64,000 nucleotides of DNA from Bacteroidetes bacterium CG18_big_fil_WC_8_21_14_2_50_41_14 (GTDB taxonomy: Bacteria > Bacteroidota > Bacteroidia > Bacteroidales > F082), in contig PCUL01000062.1 in assembly GCA_002771745.1 (NCBI GenBank), positions 1 through 64,000 of the forward strand, written 5' to 3'. The notes under the pieces were generated by a model. That model saw only the letters and a list, made by a program, of their open reading frames with translations, was not told where the DNA came from and made no database searches. A program made the translations under genes and the position numbers. Shown one piece after another: positions 18,420-28,800 of this stretch (position 1 is the first letter of the stretch; each line of letters starts with the position of its first letter).

Positions 18420-18890
18420 TTAAACAGCTTGTATATTTCCGTTTTCGTCAATAAACATTCCGAAATTCATATAGACCAATGCGCCTTCGCGAAAGAAAAA
18501 ATCCATCATACTTTCTTCATACGACAAGCGGATTTCATGTCCTTCGCCTCCCTCATCATCTTCGGTTTCGGTTTCGTAGGCTTTCATTCCGTGCTGTTTC
18601 ATCAAATTGATAATGAACTCCTGCGGTTTACCCAATATTTCTTCACCAAAGAGAGTGGTTTTGGGATGGTCTACTTCTATGCCTGCCAAAATTTGCGACG
18701 CAAGGCCAACGAAGAAAGCAGAAAAACCTGCTTTCCAATAGTGCAGGACAGTGGTATTCATTTGCTCATCTTCATCAAAATGGTCAATTTCCTCGGGTTC
18801 ACCAAATTTCTCTACAAATTCATCCAAGCCCAATCCAAAGGTGATGTTTCCATAACCGATATTAGGTTTAATCTCAAAATTATTCAGCAT
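18420..18890 (-). CDS. Hypothetical cytoplasmic protein
   Basis: This 156-residue acidic protein has no signal peptide or membrane helix. It starts MLNNFEIKPNIGYGNITFGL; the GxxxFGLGLDEFVEKFGEPEE stretch recalls small beta-rich proteins in which a Gly-rich turn precedes a helix. A run of acidic residues (ETEDDEGGEGHE) lies near residues 105-116. I do not recognise the family. It stands alone between convergent xerD and the SDR gene on the same strand upstream, with a 53-nt gap to the latter, so it may be co-transcribed with it. No function is proposed. Confidence 0.6.
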   Translation of the reverse strand: MLNNFEIKPNIGYGNITFGLGLDEFVEKFGEPEEIDHFDEDEQMNTTVLHYWKAGFSAFFVGLASQILAGIEVDHPKTTLFGEEILGKPQEFIINLMKQHGMKAYETETEDDEGGEGHEIRLSYEESMMDFFFREGALVYMNFGMFIDENGNIQAV

Positions 18891-18943
18891 TTTAAAACAT
18901 TTATATTGTTAGTGGTTATTGATTTTTAAATCAAAATTAAAAT

Positions 18944-19750
18944 TTACTTAAATGGTGAATCTGGTTCTTTTGCCATGTGATTAAACACCATCTTATCAAG
19001 CATATCAGGAAAAAACTTATTGATTAAATTGGTCAGTTTTCCCTGTTTTGTCAGAATTATTCTATTTTTTCGTCGGCCAATGGCGTTGTAAAGATGAAGT
19101 GCCACTTCTTCGGCAGTCATCATGCTATTTTCATCACGAGGCGATTCACCTTGCATCGACCCATCGGCTGCCAAGGCTGTCATGCGGATATTGGAAGCTG
19201 TAAAACCGGGAAAAGCCAGCATCACATGCAGGTCTTTTTTTAAATTTTCGATCCGCAGTGATTGCATAAATCCGTTAATGGCAAATTTGGAAGCTGAATA
19301 ACCAGTTCGTCCGGGCAGGCCTTTGATACCGGCAATTGAAGAAACACTTACAACACTCCCCTTCTGTTTTAATAAATGTGGCAAAGCATATTTGGTACAA
19401 TAAACAGCACCCCAGAAGTTAACATCCATGAGCTGTTTTATTACTGCCAAATCGGTTACCTCGAAAAGTGCCCTCATAGAAATTCCCGCATTGTTAATCA
19501 ATACATCGATGGTTCCAAAGCTGTTGACGGCAGTTGATATCAGGTTTTTGCAATCATTTTCAATACTTACATCCGTTTTTACAAAAGCAATCTCACCGCC
19601 TGACAATTTGATCTGTTCAGCGACTTCCATCAACTTTTTATGGTTACGGGCACCAATGACTACTTTTGATCCATTTCGTGCAAAAAGTTGTGCCAGAGCC
19701 TTGCCAATACCTGAACTGGCTCCTGTAATAACGACTACCTTTCCCCTCAC
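18944..19750 (-). CDS. Short-chain dehydrogenase/reductase (SDR)
   Basis: The 268-residue protein is a classical SDR. The cofactor motif TGASSGIG lies at about 9-16, NNAG at about 87-90, and the catalytic Ser and Tyr-x-x-x-Lys at about 142-160 (SVSSIAG, then GYSASKFAI). The residues after the glycine motif (GARN) are compatible with NADPH. These enzymes reduce or oxidise carbonyls or alcohols of lipids or secondary metabolites; the substrate is not evident. The start is a GTG at 19750; no in-frame ATG is found just upstream. The aminotransferase promoter begins about 70 nt away on the other strand. Confidence 0.88.
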   Translation of the reverse strand: MRGKVVVITGASSGIGKALAQLFARNGSKVVIGARNHKKLMEVAEQIKLSGGEIAFVKTDVSIENDCKNLISTAVNSFGTIDVLINNAGISMRALFEVTDLAVIKQLMDVNFWGAVYCTKYALPHLLKQKGSVVSVSSIAGIKGLPGRTGYSASKFAINGFMQSLRIENLKKDLHVMLAFPGFTASNIRMTALAADGSMQGESPRDENSMMTAEEVALHLYNAIGRRKNRIILTKQGKLTNLINKFFPDMLDKMVFNHMAKEPDSPFK

Positions 19751-19820
19751 TTCAATTTTTTTACAATGATAGCAATAATTCCCAATTAAAAGAACTACTT
19801 AACATTATTTGTAATTAGTG

Positions 19821-19828
19821 TAAATTTG
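19821..19828 (+). promoter_or_regulatory. -7 promoter box (TAAATTTG) for the aminotransferase operon
   Basis: TAAATTTG matches the -7 consensus and ends 15 nt before the ATG at 19844, giving a very short leader. No TTTG stands at the -33 spacing. Confidence 0.45.
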
Positions 19829-19843
19829 TAGAAAATTATTTCG

Positions 19844-21034
19844 ATGCAACTCACAAATCGACAACTTTTTCTGCAAAACCTGGCAATACCGGCAATCGTT
19901 CCCGATGCCCTGGAAATTGTTTATGCCGAAGGTATTTATTTGTATGAATTGAGCGGCGACAGGTACATCGACCTGGTGTCGGGTGTATCGGTAAGCAATG
20001 TTGGGCACCGCCATCCAAAAGTTATTAAAGCCATTGAAGATCAACTGGGTAAATACATGCACCTGATGGTGTACGGAAAATATATTCAATCGCCCCAAGT
20101 GCAATTGGCAGGTACGCTCGCAGCTAATTTACCTGAATCCCTGCAATCGGTTTTTCTGGTCAACTCAGGCAGTGAAGCCATTGAAGGCGCATTAAAACTA
20201 GCTAAAAGAGCCACAGGACGTTCAGAACTTATTGCTTTTAAAAATGCCTACCACGGCAGCACGCATGGTGCCTTGAGCATATTGGGAAATGAAGAAATGA
20301 AATCGGCTTTCAGGCCGTTACTCCCGGATGTGAAATTTTGCACGTTTAACGACCCAAATATGCTTCCGGAAATTACTGAAAGAGCTGCCGGCGTTATCGT
20401 AGAACCCATTCAGGCGGAAGCCGGTATTGTAATTCCGGATACGGAATGGATTAAAGCATTGCGGCATCGGTGTTCAAATACCGGTACTTTGCTGATATTC
20501 GATGAAGTTCAAATGGGTTTTGGCCGAACTGGCAAATTGATGGCCTTTGAACATTTTGGCATTGTTCCCGACATTCTCTGTCTGGCCAAAGGCATGGGTG
20601 GTGGCATGCCCATCGGGGCTTTCGTGGCTTCCAGGCAATTGATGAACTTGCTGACACATCATCCGGCCCTGGGTCATATCACCACTTTTGGTGGACATCC
20701 GGTGTGTGCAGCAGCAGCGCTGGCCAGTCTTCAGGTCATTCTGGACGAGAATCTTTCCTTGTCGGCGCAACTCAAAGGAAAACAATTTGTTAACTTACTT
20801 GAAAAACATCCTTTGGTTGCCCAAATTAGACAGATTGGTCTGATGCTGGCAGTAGAACTTATTCCCGGCTATTCAGTGGATAAACTAGTCAAAATACTTC
20901 AAAAGAACCGACTTATCGTAGATCAATTCCTATTCAATTCTACTGCTTTCCGGATTGCTCCTCCCCTGACTATTACCAATTCGGAGGTTGTAGAATCTGC
21001 AAAATTGGTTATTCAAAGCTTAAACGAACTTTAA
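19844..21034 (+). CDS. Class III PLP-dependent aminotransferase
   Basis: The 396-residue enzyme belongs to the acetylornithine/4-aminobutyrate aminotransferase group. It has [14 protein letters not shown], the phosphate-binding [14 protein letters not shown] (about 107), the aspartate of [14 protein letters not shown] (about 222) and the PLP lysine in [12 protein letters not shown] (about 249). It transfers an amino group from an omega-amino acid or acetylornithine to 2-oxoglutarate. No arginine-biosynthesis or GABA genes are adjacent, so the substrate is open. It heads a plus-strand run in which the next genes follow at gaps of 4, 1 and 30 nt. Confidence 0.85.
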   Translation: MQLTNRQLFLQNLAIPAIVPDALEIVYAEGIYLYELSGDRYIDLVSGVSVSNVGHRHPKVIKAIEDQLGKYMHLMVYGKYIQSPQVQLAGTLAANLPESLQSVFLVNSGSEAIEGALKLAKRATGRSELIAFKNAYHGSTHGALSILGNEEMKSAFRPLLPDVKFCTFNDPNMLPEITERAAGVIVEPIQAEAGIVIPDTEWIKALRHRCSNTGTLLIFDEVQMGFGRTGKLMAFEHFGIVPDILCLAKGMGGGMPIGAFVASRQLMNLLTHHPALGHITTFGGHPVCAAAALASLQVILDENLSLSAQLKGKQFVNLLEKHPLVAQIRQIGLMLAVELIPGYSVDKLVKILQKNRLIVDQFLFNSTAFRIAPPLTITNSEVVESAKLVIQSLNEL

Positions 21035-21038
21035 TCCA

Positions 21039-22670
21039 ATGAAAAAACCAGTGCAGCTCATCCTGCTTTTGATTACTTGCTTCCGGCTTACCGCACAAAT
21101 GGCAGTAACCATGCCTGGGGATTTTGAAAAAAGTGAAGGATTAATCCTCACCTGGAACAACCAGGAGGAGTTCAATCTGGCAACTGTCCAAATTATTACC
21201 TCAGTTCAACAACAAACAATACCCATCTGGATTCTTTATCAAAGTGATCCTGTTCCCATGGATACCGCTGAGATCAGTCTTTTTCTTATTTCTCACGGAG
21301 CAACTGTGGAAAATGTCCATTTCATTCCTGCTCAATATCAGGGTAACTGGATTAGAAACTATGGTCCCATCATGGGTTATGGTGTTTTTGATCAGGATTT
21401 GGAACGGTTTATTTATGATGCAGGTTATGCTTATAATTATCCGCCTGAAGATGACAGCATTCCTGCACAACTGGCACATTACTGGCATTGGCCCTTAGCT
21501 GAAATTCCATTGGAGTTGGATGCAGGAAACCTGTTAAATGATGGCCTGAAAAGAGGGTTTTCAACCAAACGCGTATTGGAAATGAATCCACTACTTTCAG
21601 AAATTGACATTAAAAACATGCTGAAAGAAAAATACAACCTGAATGATTGGGTTTTTCTGGAGACTTTGGAACATAGTGGCGGTGGTGATGGTAATCGACT
21701 GGATGGGTTTATGTTGGTGCTGGATTTTGAGACCATCCTGATTTCGGAATATCCTGATACCCTGCCCGATTATGAGGTTCTTGAATACAATATATCAACA
21801 CTGCAAAACTTTACCAACGCCTTTAGCCGTCCGTATACTATTTTCAGGGTTCCTGCTCCACCCATGGCCGATGGTACATTTACCACCTCGCAGCAGGGTG
21901 AAATGCGCACCTATACAAATGCATTAATCTTAAACAACCAGGTATTGGTTCCATCCTACGGATTGCCGTGGTATGATTCTGTCGCCCGGGCAGTTTTTAA
22001 GGAGGCCATGCCCGGTTATCAAATTACTATGGTAGATGCAAGCGCACTTACACCGGAATATGGAGCCATCCGCAGCCTGTCCGCGGTTATTCCTCAATCA
22101 CATTATTTGCGTATCGAACACCGGAAAATTACCGGACCTCAACCTTATCAACCCGATGTTCAGGTGACCTGCATTTCCAAAGCCGGTGAATTGGTTGAAA
22201 GCATGTGGATGTATTACCGGGTTAATTCAGATACCAATTATACAAAAACGCCTATCTATTTGGTTTGCCCTGAACACTTTGGCGTAATAGAGGGTCTGGC
22301 TGAAGATGATACCGTCCACTACTATCTGGAAGCCAACTCTACTTCTGCCACTACGACTTATCCTCTTTCGGCTCCCGATGGGAACTTCACTTTTTGGTTT
22401 GATGTGGTGTCGGAGATTGATCTCACTGAGAAATTCAACACCTCCTTTGTATTTCCCAATCCCGGGAACGGTATGATTAGGTTTCAACTTTCTGATAAAA
22501 TGAATCAGGCTGAAATGCGGCTTTATACATTAAATGGTCAGCTGTTATTTGAAACTTCTGTTACCAATAATCAACCTGTAAATATTAAGCGTTTTGTATC
22601 GCCCGGAGTGTACCTAGTCAGGTTGAACACCAAGGATAAGGAAGAAGTCATCAAGTTAATCATTTATTAG
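21039..22670 (+). CDS. Secreted peptidylarginine-deiminase-like protein with degenerate active site, T9SS sorting domain
   Basis: The 543-residue protein has a signal peptide (about 1-20), a PAD_porph/agmatine-deiminase fold (about 22-365), a short linker region and a C-terminal T9SS type A sorting domain (about 470-543, with FVFPNPGNG and YLVRL). Deiminases of this fold cut the guanidine of arginine or agmatine with an Asp, a His and a Cys. Here the RD(x)GP motif is IRNYGP (N107 for Asp), the GH(I/V)D motif is NRLD (R220 for His) and the GA(I/L)HC motif is GAIRS (S346 for Cys). D222 and the YTNALIL stretch remain. It is therefore probably a non-catalytic surface protein that may bind arginine-containing ligands. 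It lies 4 nt after the aminotransferase. Confidence 0.75.
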   Translation: MKKPVQLILLLITCFRLTAQMAVTMPGDFEKSEGLILTWNNQEEFNLATVQIITSVQQQTIPIWILYQSDPVPMDTAEISLFLISHGATVENVHFIPAQYQGNWIRNYGPIMGYGVFDQDLERFIYDAGYAYNYPPEDDSIPAQLAHYWHWPLAEIPLELDAGNLLNDGLKRGFSTKRVLEMNPLLSEIDIKNMLKEKYNLNDWVFLETLEHSGGGDGNRLDGFMLVLDFETILISEYPDTLPDYEVLEYNISTLQNFTNAFSRPYTIFRVPAPPMADGTFTTSQQGEMRTYTNALILNNQVLVPSYGLPWYDSVARAVFKEAMPGYQITMVDASALTPEYGAIRSLSAVIPQSHYLRIEHRKITGPQPYQPDVQVTCISKAGELVESMWMYYRVNSDTNYTKTPIYLVCPEHFGVIEGLAEDDTVHYYLEANSTSATTTYPLSAPDGNFTFWFDVVSEIDLTEKFNTSFVFPNPGNGMIRFQLSDKMNQAEMRLYTLNGQLLFETSVTNNQPVNIKRFVSPGVYLVRLNTKDKEEVIKLIIY

Positions 22671-22671
22671 C

Positions 22672-23376
22672 ATGCCTGTTTTTGAACTAACTAAAGATTG
22701 CCTATTCCCTGATCCAAATCTTTCTGAGCCTGATGGCTTATTGGCTTACGGTGGCGATTTGAGCGTGAAGCGTTTATTGGTGGCCTATTCAGAAGGTATA
22801 TTTCCCTGGTTTTCGGATGAAGACCCCATCTTATGGTGGTCCCCCGATCCCCGGATGGTGTTATTCACACAGGCATTTATCAGGCACAAAAGTTTGCGTT
22901 CCCTGATTAACAAGGGGAAATTTCAGGTAACATTCGACACAGTCTTCGACAAAGTCATTAGAAAATGTGCGGAGGTAGAACGGTTAGGTCTGCCAAATGG
23001 CACATGGATAACGGAAGAGATGGTTCGTGCGTACAAAAGACTACACAGGGCTGGTTATGCCCATTCGGTTGAAACCTGGTTTGAAGGCGAACTTGTGGGA
23101 GGATTGTATGGCATTTCTTTGGGTGGGATGTTTTTTGGTGAATCCATGTTTCATACCATGAGCGATGCCTCCAAGGTTGCACTGTGGCACCTGGTAGAGT
23201 TATTAATTGCCTGGGATTTTGATTTGATCGATGCCCAGCAGGACACAAAGCACTTACGAAACATGGGGGGAAAGTTAATCAGTAGAAAAGATTTTTTACA
23301 TTTGTTAGTTCAATCAACATCAAAACCTTCGAAAGTTGGAAAGTGGACAGGGGAAATGATGGATTCCCAAATTTGA
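22672..23376 (+). CDS. aat: Leucyl/phenylalanyl-tRNA-protein transferase
   Basis: The 234-residue protein is full length for Aat. This cytoplasmic enzyme adds Leu or Phe from its tRNA to proteins with N-terminal Arg or Lys, marking them for Clp-dependent N-end-rule degradation. Diagnostic blocks are FPDPNLSEPDGLLAYGGDLS (10-30), AYSEGIFPWF, WWSPDPRMVL, VETWFEGELVGGLYGISLGG and GESMFH. It starts one nucleotide after the preceding stop, so it is translationally coupled. In N-end-rule degradation the partner is ClpS with ClpA or ClpC; clpC is elsewhere in this window, and I see no clpS. Confidence 0.95.
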   Translation: MPVFELTKDCLFPDPNLSEPDGLLAYGGDLSVKRLLVAYSEGIFPWFSDEDPILWWSPDPRMVLFTQAFIRHKSLRSLINKGKFQVTFDTVFDKVIRKCAEVERLGLPNGTWITEEMVRAYKRLHRAGYAHSVETWFEGELVGGLYGISLGGMFFGESMFHTMSDASKVALWHLVELLIAWDFDLIDAQQDTKHLRNMGGKLISRKDFLHLLVQSTSKPSKVGKWTGEMMDSQI

Positions 23377-23406
23377 ATCGTTGTTTGACAGCAAAAACCA
23401 AATGGT

Positions 23407-23880
23407 ATGGAAGATAGAAAAGTATTTATGAAGGAGGCCATCACATTGGCACTTAGTAATGTGAAAAACAGCCATGGAGGGCCTTTTGGTGCAGTGGTAG
23501 TTAAAGAGGGGGTGGTCATAGGTTCGGGCACCAACCAGGTAACCGCTTCCAACGATCCTACAGCACATGCCGAAATTGTTGCCATTCGAGAAGCTACCAC
23601 CAAACTGGGCACCTTCGATCTGACCGGATGCGAGATTTACGCCAGTTGCGAACCCTGTCCCATGTGTTTGGGAGCCATTTACTGGGCCAAGATTACCAAG
23701 TTGTATTACGCTGCTACTAAGGACGATGCCGCAAAGGCCGACTTCGACGATTCGTATATCTACAAGGAATTTGCTTTGCCAAAGAATGAACGCACAATGG
23801 TTTCGCTTCAAATGATGCGCGATGATGCGGTAAAGGTGTTTGAAGCCTGGAATAAGAGTGATCAAAAGGTTCCATATTAG
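23407..23880 (+). CDS. guaD: Guanine deaminase (CDA-fold)
   Basis: The 157-residue zinc enzyme has the cytidine-deaminase-fold motifs HAEIVAIRE (zinc His and catalytic Glu) and PCPMCLGA (two zinc Cys). The C-terminal part, with DFDDSYIYKEFALP and a Trp in FEAWNK near the end, matches the short bacterial guanine deaminases of the B. subtilis GuaD type better than the tRNA adenosine deaminase TadA. It would convert guanine to xanthine in purine salvage. It is the last gene of the plus-strand run, 30 nt after aat, and ends convergently with the PUL. Confidence 0.82.
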   Translation: MEDRKVFMKEAITLALSNVKNSHGGPFGAVVVKEGVVIGSGTNQVTASNDPTAHAEIVAIREATTKLGTFDLTGCEIYASCEPCPMCLGAIYWAKITKLYYAATKDDAAKADFDDSYIYKEFALPKNERTMVSLQMMRDDAVKVFEAWNKSDQKVPY

Positions 23881-23943
23881 AGAGTGGCATACTTCCTTGT
23901 TATTTTAAATTGAATTTATTGGAATGTTGTCTCAGTCCAGTTA

Positions 23944-23982
23944 AAAAAAGAAGCAGAGCAACATCCAGGTTTACTCTGCTTC
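23944..23982 (-). terminator. Terminator at the 3' end of the PUL
   Basis: GAAGCAGAG (23950-23958) pairs with CTCTGCTTC (23974-23982). The A-run at 23943-23949 becomes the U-tract on the minus strand. It lies about 55 nt beyond the stop of the last PUL gene (24037) and closes the long minus-strand unit. Confidence 0.82.
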
Positions 23983-24036
23983 CTACAATACTTAGGAAAA
24001 AAAATTATTGTGATATCTAATAAAATTAGCTCAAAA

Positions 24037-25830
24037 CTATTTTTTGATAAACCTGGCTTTGTATTCGTTGCCATCAATAGAAAAACCTGTTAACAGATAA
24101 ATCCCTGCATGAAGTTGGCTAATGTCGATGGTATTTTGGGCGTTGTGCGACTGATATACCTTTTGTCCGGTAACTGAATAAATCTTCGATTGTACCAACT
24201 GCATATTGACATTCAGAACCTCATAAGCCGGATTGGGATAAACAGACATTTCAACCATTGAATTTTGAGCAACGGAAGAGTAATCAATCAAATAAATATC
24301 GTCAAAATAAAACTGTCCAGGAACAAAGTGACCTTCGCCACCGAGCTGGACAACCACCTGGTCGTAATCTATGCGATCAGCCACAGCGCTGAAATCGAAT
24401 AACAAAGACACCCAGCTATCAAATTCGGTTACGTCCAGTTTAACTTCTGTTTGCGTAGTCCATGCATTGGCTCCCAACAGGCTGTTCTGCAATTTCATGG
24501 AAGCTGTAGGTGTTAAAGTACCGGTGTAGTCGTTTGAAGAAGGAAAATACACTTTGAGCTCAAATTTATTACGGTTAGTGAGGTCCATTCTGTGGTCAAG
24601 AATAAATTGTGCATTGGTCCATTCAAAAGCACCTGAGCGGTTGTAATCAGCTACATGATTAGAAGCGTTTACAGGATCTCCCACTATCAGTAAATCTGTC
24701 AATTCGGGCGCATCCTGGAATTTCCAATCAGCAATGGTACCATATCCATCATTTTCAAAGTTATCCTGGACATCCAGAGCTAAAAGTGGTTTCTCCTCTG
24801 TTCCACCAACAAATTCCATGTCATCCCAGTAATAGGTTTGTTCGCCTGCTACTGCACCGGTTGTGCCGAAATTAAAGAAGATGGATGCTTTATTGTAGTT
24901 GTTGGCCAGGTTGAGTTCAGCTGTTCCGGGTGCTTCATTGCTGAAATCAAACAGGATGATTTCCCAGTCGGCGGCTACCGTGGTATTGGTTTCTGTTTCA
25001 CAGGTGATGGTTACATCGTTGAAATCTTCCACCTTTAATCTAATGGGTGTTCCGGCTGCGGGTGACCACACTTTGACACTCATAATGGTTGAACCTTCGG
25101 CAAAAGGGATGGGAGTTGGAAATCCAACAACTCCTCCTACTGTGGTACCTGCCCATAATTCAGCACTTTCTGTCTTTATGGTTTTAGCTACTTTATTGGC
25201 ATCATCTGTTGGATCTACAATAATTTCGCTGGAGTTACCACCAAAATCTGTCAAGCCGTAATTCACGTCTGGATCATCAAAAGTAACAGGAAGTGTAACA
25301 GGGACTCCTACTCCCCCACCTGAATACTCAGGTCCGATCACATCATCAAAATAAAATGTGTTTTCAGTTGTTGTTGCAAAATCGAAGAAAATCACCACTT
25401 TATCATAGGTGCCTGATGCAGCACCAGTAAAGTCATAAGTGATCAGCTGCCATGCATTTGGGGTGGTAACATTTCCCATCACTTCAGTTGAGATAGCCGG
25501 ATTTGAACTGGCTTCCAACTTAAAAAGTACCTCACATGCTATGGGTGAATACACTTTAAGTTGAAAAGTTGTACCGGTTGAAAAATCAATCGTGCCTTCA
25601 ACAATGGTATAAACATGTGTCCATTGACTGCCTGCTGCGCGCAGCCATTCAGCCACGCCGGCACTCGTATTAATCCCTGATATATCAGGGTTGGCAACTA
25701 CTGTTGGAATGTTAGGGTCACCTAAAAAGGTTTCATTTTGATTTGCATCAAAATCGTTGTAGATGTATTGTGCGTTTATGCTAAACGCAAACATCATGCC
25801 CACTAGAAAAGTAAAAAAATGTTTCATCAT
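24037..25830 (-). CDS. T9SS-secreted protein with three beta-sandwich glycan-binding-like modules
   Basis: The 597-residue protein starts with a signal peptide (about 2-20, ending SINA). It has three modules of about 150-170 residues (about 21-165, 175-345, 355-520) and a C-terminal type A sorting domain (about 525-597, with VYPNPAYEVLNV and GIYLL). Each module ends in a pattern such as KVVIFFDF..TFYFDDV: a beta-strand pair with an acidic YFDD turn, typical of jelly-roll carbohydrate-binding modules. The same kinds of module recur in the next protein and in the SusE-like lipoprotein. It is probably a cell-surface or released glucan-binding protein. No catalytic domain is seen. It is the last gene of the PUL. 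Confidence 0.75.
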   Translation of the reverse strand: MMKHFFTFLVGMMFAFSINAQYIYNDFDANQNETFLGDPNIPTVVANPDISGINTSAGVAEWLRAAGSQWTHVYTIVEGTIDFSTGTTFQLKVYSPIACEVLFKLEASSNPAISTEVMGNVTTPNAWQLITYDFTGAASGTYDKVVIFFDFATTTENTFYFDDVIGPEYSGGGVGVPVTLPVTFDDPDVNYGLTDFGGNSSEIIVDPTDDANKVAKTIKTESAELWAGTTVGGVVGFPTPIPFAEGSTIMSVKVWSPAAGTPIRLKVEDFNDVTITCETETNTTVAADWEIILFDFSNEAPGTAELNLANNYNKASIFFNFGTTGAVAGEQTYYWDDMEFVGGTEEKPLLALDVQDNFENDGYGTIADWKFQDAPELTDLLIVGDPVNASNHVADYNRSGAFEWTNAQFILDHRMDLTNRNKFELKVYFPSSNDYTGTLTPTASMKLQNSLLGANAWTTQTEVKLDVTEFDSWVSLLFDFSAVADRIDYDQVVVQLGGEGHFVPGQFYFDDIYLIDYSSVAQNSMVEMSVYPNPAYEVLNVNMQLVQSKIYSVTGQKVYQSHNAQNTIDISQLHAGIYLLTGFSIDGNEYKARFIKK

Positions 25831-25855
25831 ATTAGATTTATTGAGTGGTTTTAAT

Positions 25856-25888
25856 AGAAGGCTTTGCAGAAACCCTGCAAAGCCTTCT
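25856..25888 (-). terminator. Strong hairpin between the two T9SS genes
   Basis: A perfect 14-bp stem (AGAAGGCTTTGCAG, 25856-25869, with CTGCAAAGCCTTCT, 25875-25888) closes a 5-nt loop just after the 25897 stop. On the minus strand only a weak ATTAAAA tail follows, so it may be a partial terminator or an mRNA-stabilising 3' end. It would lower expression of the last gene relative to the one before. Confidence 0.65.
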
Positions 25889-25896
25889 AAATTTAT

Positions 25897-28800
25897 TTAT
25901 AGAATAATTATTTTCATTGTAAGTATCTGTGAAGAGCTATCCGACTTAACTTTTAGTATATAAATGCCGCTATTCAAATGGCTAACATCCATGATAAGCA
26001 TGTTAGTTGACACTTTCTTTTGGCTAACAACTTTTCCTGTAAAGTTAATCAAATTAACTGTCCATGGAGTATTATTTTCCATTTGGATGTGCAAAAGATC
26101 TACTACAGGGTTGGGAAAAACAACGAACGATATTTGATCTAAAGAGTTTACCGCTTCAGGTTGAGCTTCGATGTAATCTGGCTTGAGCAAGGTGTCGGCT
26201 CCAAATTCATTGGACACAATCAGCTGTACATCAAAAAAGCCAGCCTCATAGAACACAATACCCGTTGGCATTTCTTCCGAGGAGGTTTCAGGAGTTCCAC
26301 CTTCAAAATACCAGTTATAGGTAAGCCCACTGCCTATCGACAGACTGGTAAAATCTACTGGTAATCCTGCAAGGAGTACAGTTTGATTGGCTACAAAATC
26401 GGCAGCAGGTACTACACCAACTGTTATGTAATCTTCTTTTGTTAGTGTGTCGGATTCCGTACCATTATCCACAATCAGGGTAACTTGATATACACCGGCT
26501 GTTTCATAGATAATTTCCGGTGGTTGTTGTCCTGAAAATGAAGAAGGTGTCCCGCCTTCAAATGTCCATTCCCAGCTTATGGGAGATCCTGTTGACATAT
26601 CTGTAAACAAGACACTGTCTCCTTCTGCAAGAGTTGTTTGGTTGGCAGCGAAATTTGATTGAATAGTGGTAACAGCAACGATTGTAAAATAGGCATCGCT
26701 GGTATCAGTTGGAAATGAATTATCCGTTGAAGTTATGATGATGCGATAGTCGGATCCCGGCTCCTGATTGGGGAAAACACCCCATGTAAAGAGGGTATCT
26801 GAAGCACTGACATTATATCCGATCAGTTGAGGATCCTCATTCCCTTTTATTAGCTCAATGGTTACAGAACCGGTCCAATAATCATAATCCCATTCAATGT
26901 CAAATTGTGATCCCTGATCGATCATTTCACCACCGTTGGGAGACAAAACAGCTACATAAGGTACATGCAAAAGGTATAAATTATCAAAATAAAACTGACC
27001 CGGAGCCCAATGGCCTTCGCCCCCAAGTTGAACGACAATTTGATCATAATCAATATTTTCGCTCCAGGCACTAAAATCATATGTCAGAGTAACCCATTCA
27101 TCAAACACGGTAATCGTCTGCACAATTTCAGCCTGTGTAGTCCAGGCATTTCCACCTAACAGGCTATTTTGTAACTTTAAGGATGCGGTTGGAGTCAATG
27201 CTCCCGTATAGTTATTTGAAGAGGGAAAGAATACCTTTAATTCAAATTTGTTTCTCTCTGATAAATCAAGGCGGTGGTCAAGAATTGTTTGTGCATTGGC
27301 ATATTCAAAGGCTCCGTTTCTGTTGTAATCAGCTACCGTATTGTTGGAATTTACCGGATCGGTAATCGTTGCCAGGGGATCCATGTTTGGGTTTTGGAAT
27401 ATCCATTCGTCAATGGTGCTCCATCCGTCATTTTCAAAATTATCCTGAACATCGGTGGCAAGCACGGGTTTAGGTTCGTCGTAAGCTGGCCCAACAATAT
27501 CATCCACATAAAAAGTGTTATCGTTTACCGATGAGAAATCGAAGAAGATCGTAATTTTGTCATAAGTCTCTGAAGCAGCACCAGGAAAATCAAAGTTTAG
27601 AAGTGTCCATTCGTTTACATTCCAAATGGTGGAGGTTTGTTCAACAAAAAGGGCACCGTTGTTTTGGTTTTCCAGTTTTAAGAGCACATTACAAACGATC
27701 GGCGAAAGAACTTTGAGTTGAAAGTTGGTGCCATTGGTAAAGTTGACAGGTCCGTCCAGTACCATAAAGCTGTTTGCCCATTGCTCGGATGAGCGAATCC
27801 ATTCGGCCACCTGTGCGCTGTTATTAATTCCTGATGGATTTGGGTTGGCCACTATTGTTGGCATGTTGGGCCATCCCTGGTAGGCAACATTTTGTGTGTC
27901 GTCAAAATTGTTGTAGGTGAACTCAGGTGTTGGATACCAGGGAATTAATTCAATATTATCAAAATAAAACTGTCCAGATACCCAATGCCCCTGACCTCCA
28001 AACTGAACTACTATTTTATCATACTCCTCGGTTGTGGCCCATCCACTGAAATCAAATGACAGTGTTACCCATTGATCGTAGGTATTAACCGAATGTGAAA
28101 CAACCGCCTCAGTGGTCCAGGCGTTTCCTCCCAGCAAGCTGTTTTGCAGCTTTATATCTACGGTATTCGTGAGTAATCCAGTATAATCATTTGACGATGG
28201 AAAATAAACGTCCATTTCAAACACGTTTCTATTGGTCAAATCCATCCGATGATCCAGTTCTGCCTGGGCGTTGGTCCATTCGAAACCACCTGAACGATTA
28301 TAATCGGCCACATTGTTTGTACTATTAACGGGATCGGAAGTAATTGTCAATGGATTCAATCCAGGATCCTGAAAAATCCAACTGGTGATATTTCCCCAGC
28401 CATTGTTCTCGAAATTATCCTGTACATCATCCGCATTTAACGGTTTACCCTGGCTGCCTGCATAATATGGACCCTCGATATCATCGAAATAAAAGGTGTT
28501 AGCGTTAAATGTAGAAAAGTCAAGAAAGAATACAATCTTGTCAAATGTTCCCGATGGTTCACCTGAAAAATCAAAGTTGAGTTGTACCCATTGATTTGGT
28601 GTGGCAATAGGCAGTGTCCTCTCCGTGAATATCCCGCCGTTTGCCTTGTCTTCAAGCTTAAACAGAACATTGCAGGCAATGGGAGAATACACTTTGACTG
28701 AGAAAATGGTGCCAGTTGTAAAATCAATTTTACCCGAGAGTTCAGTGTATACATTGTCCCACTGCGCCCAATTGCTGCGGTCCCATTGTGCAACATTTGC

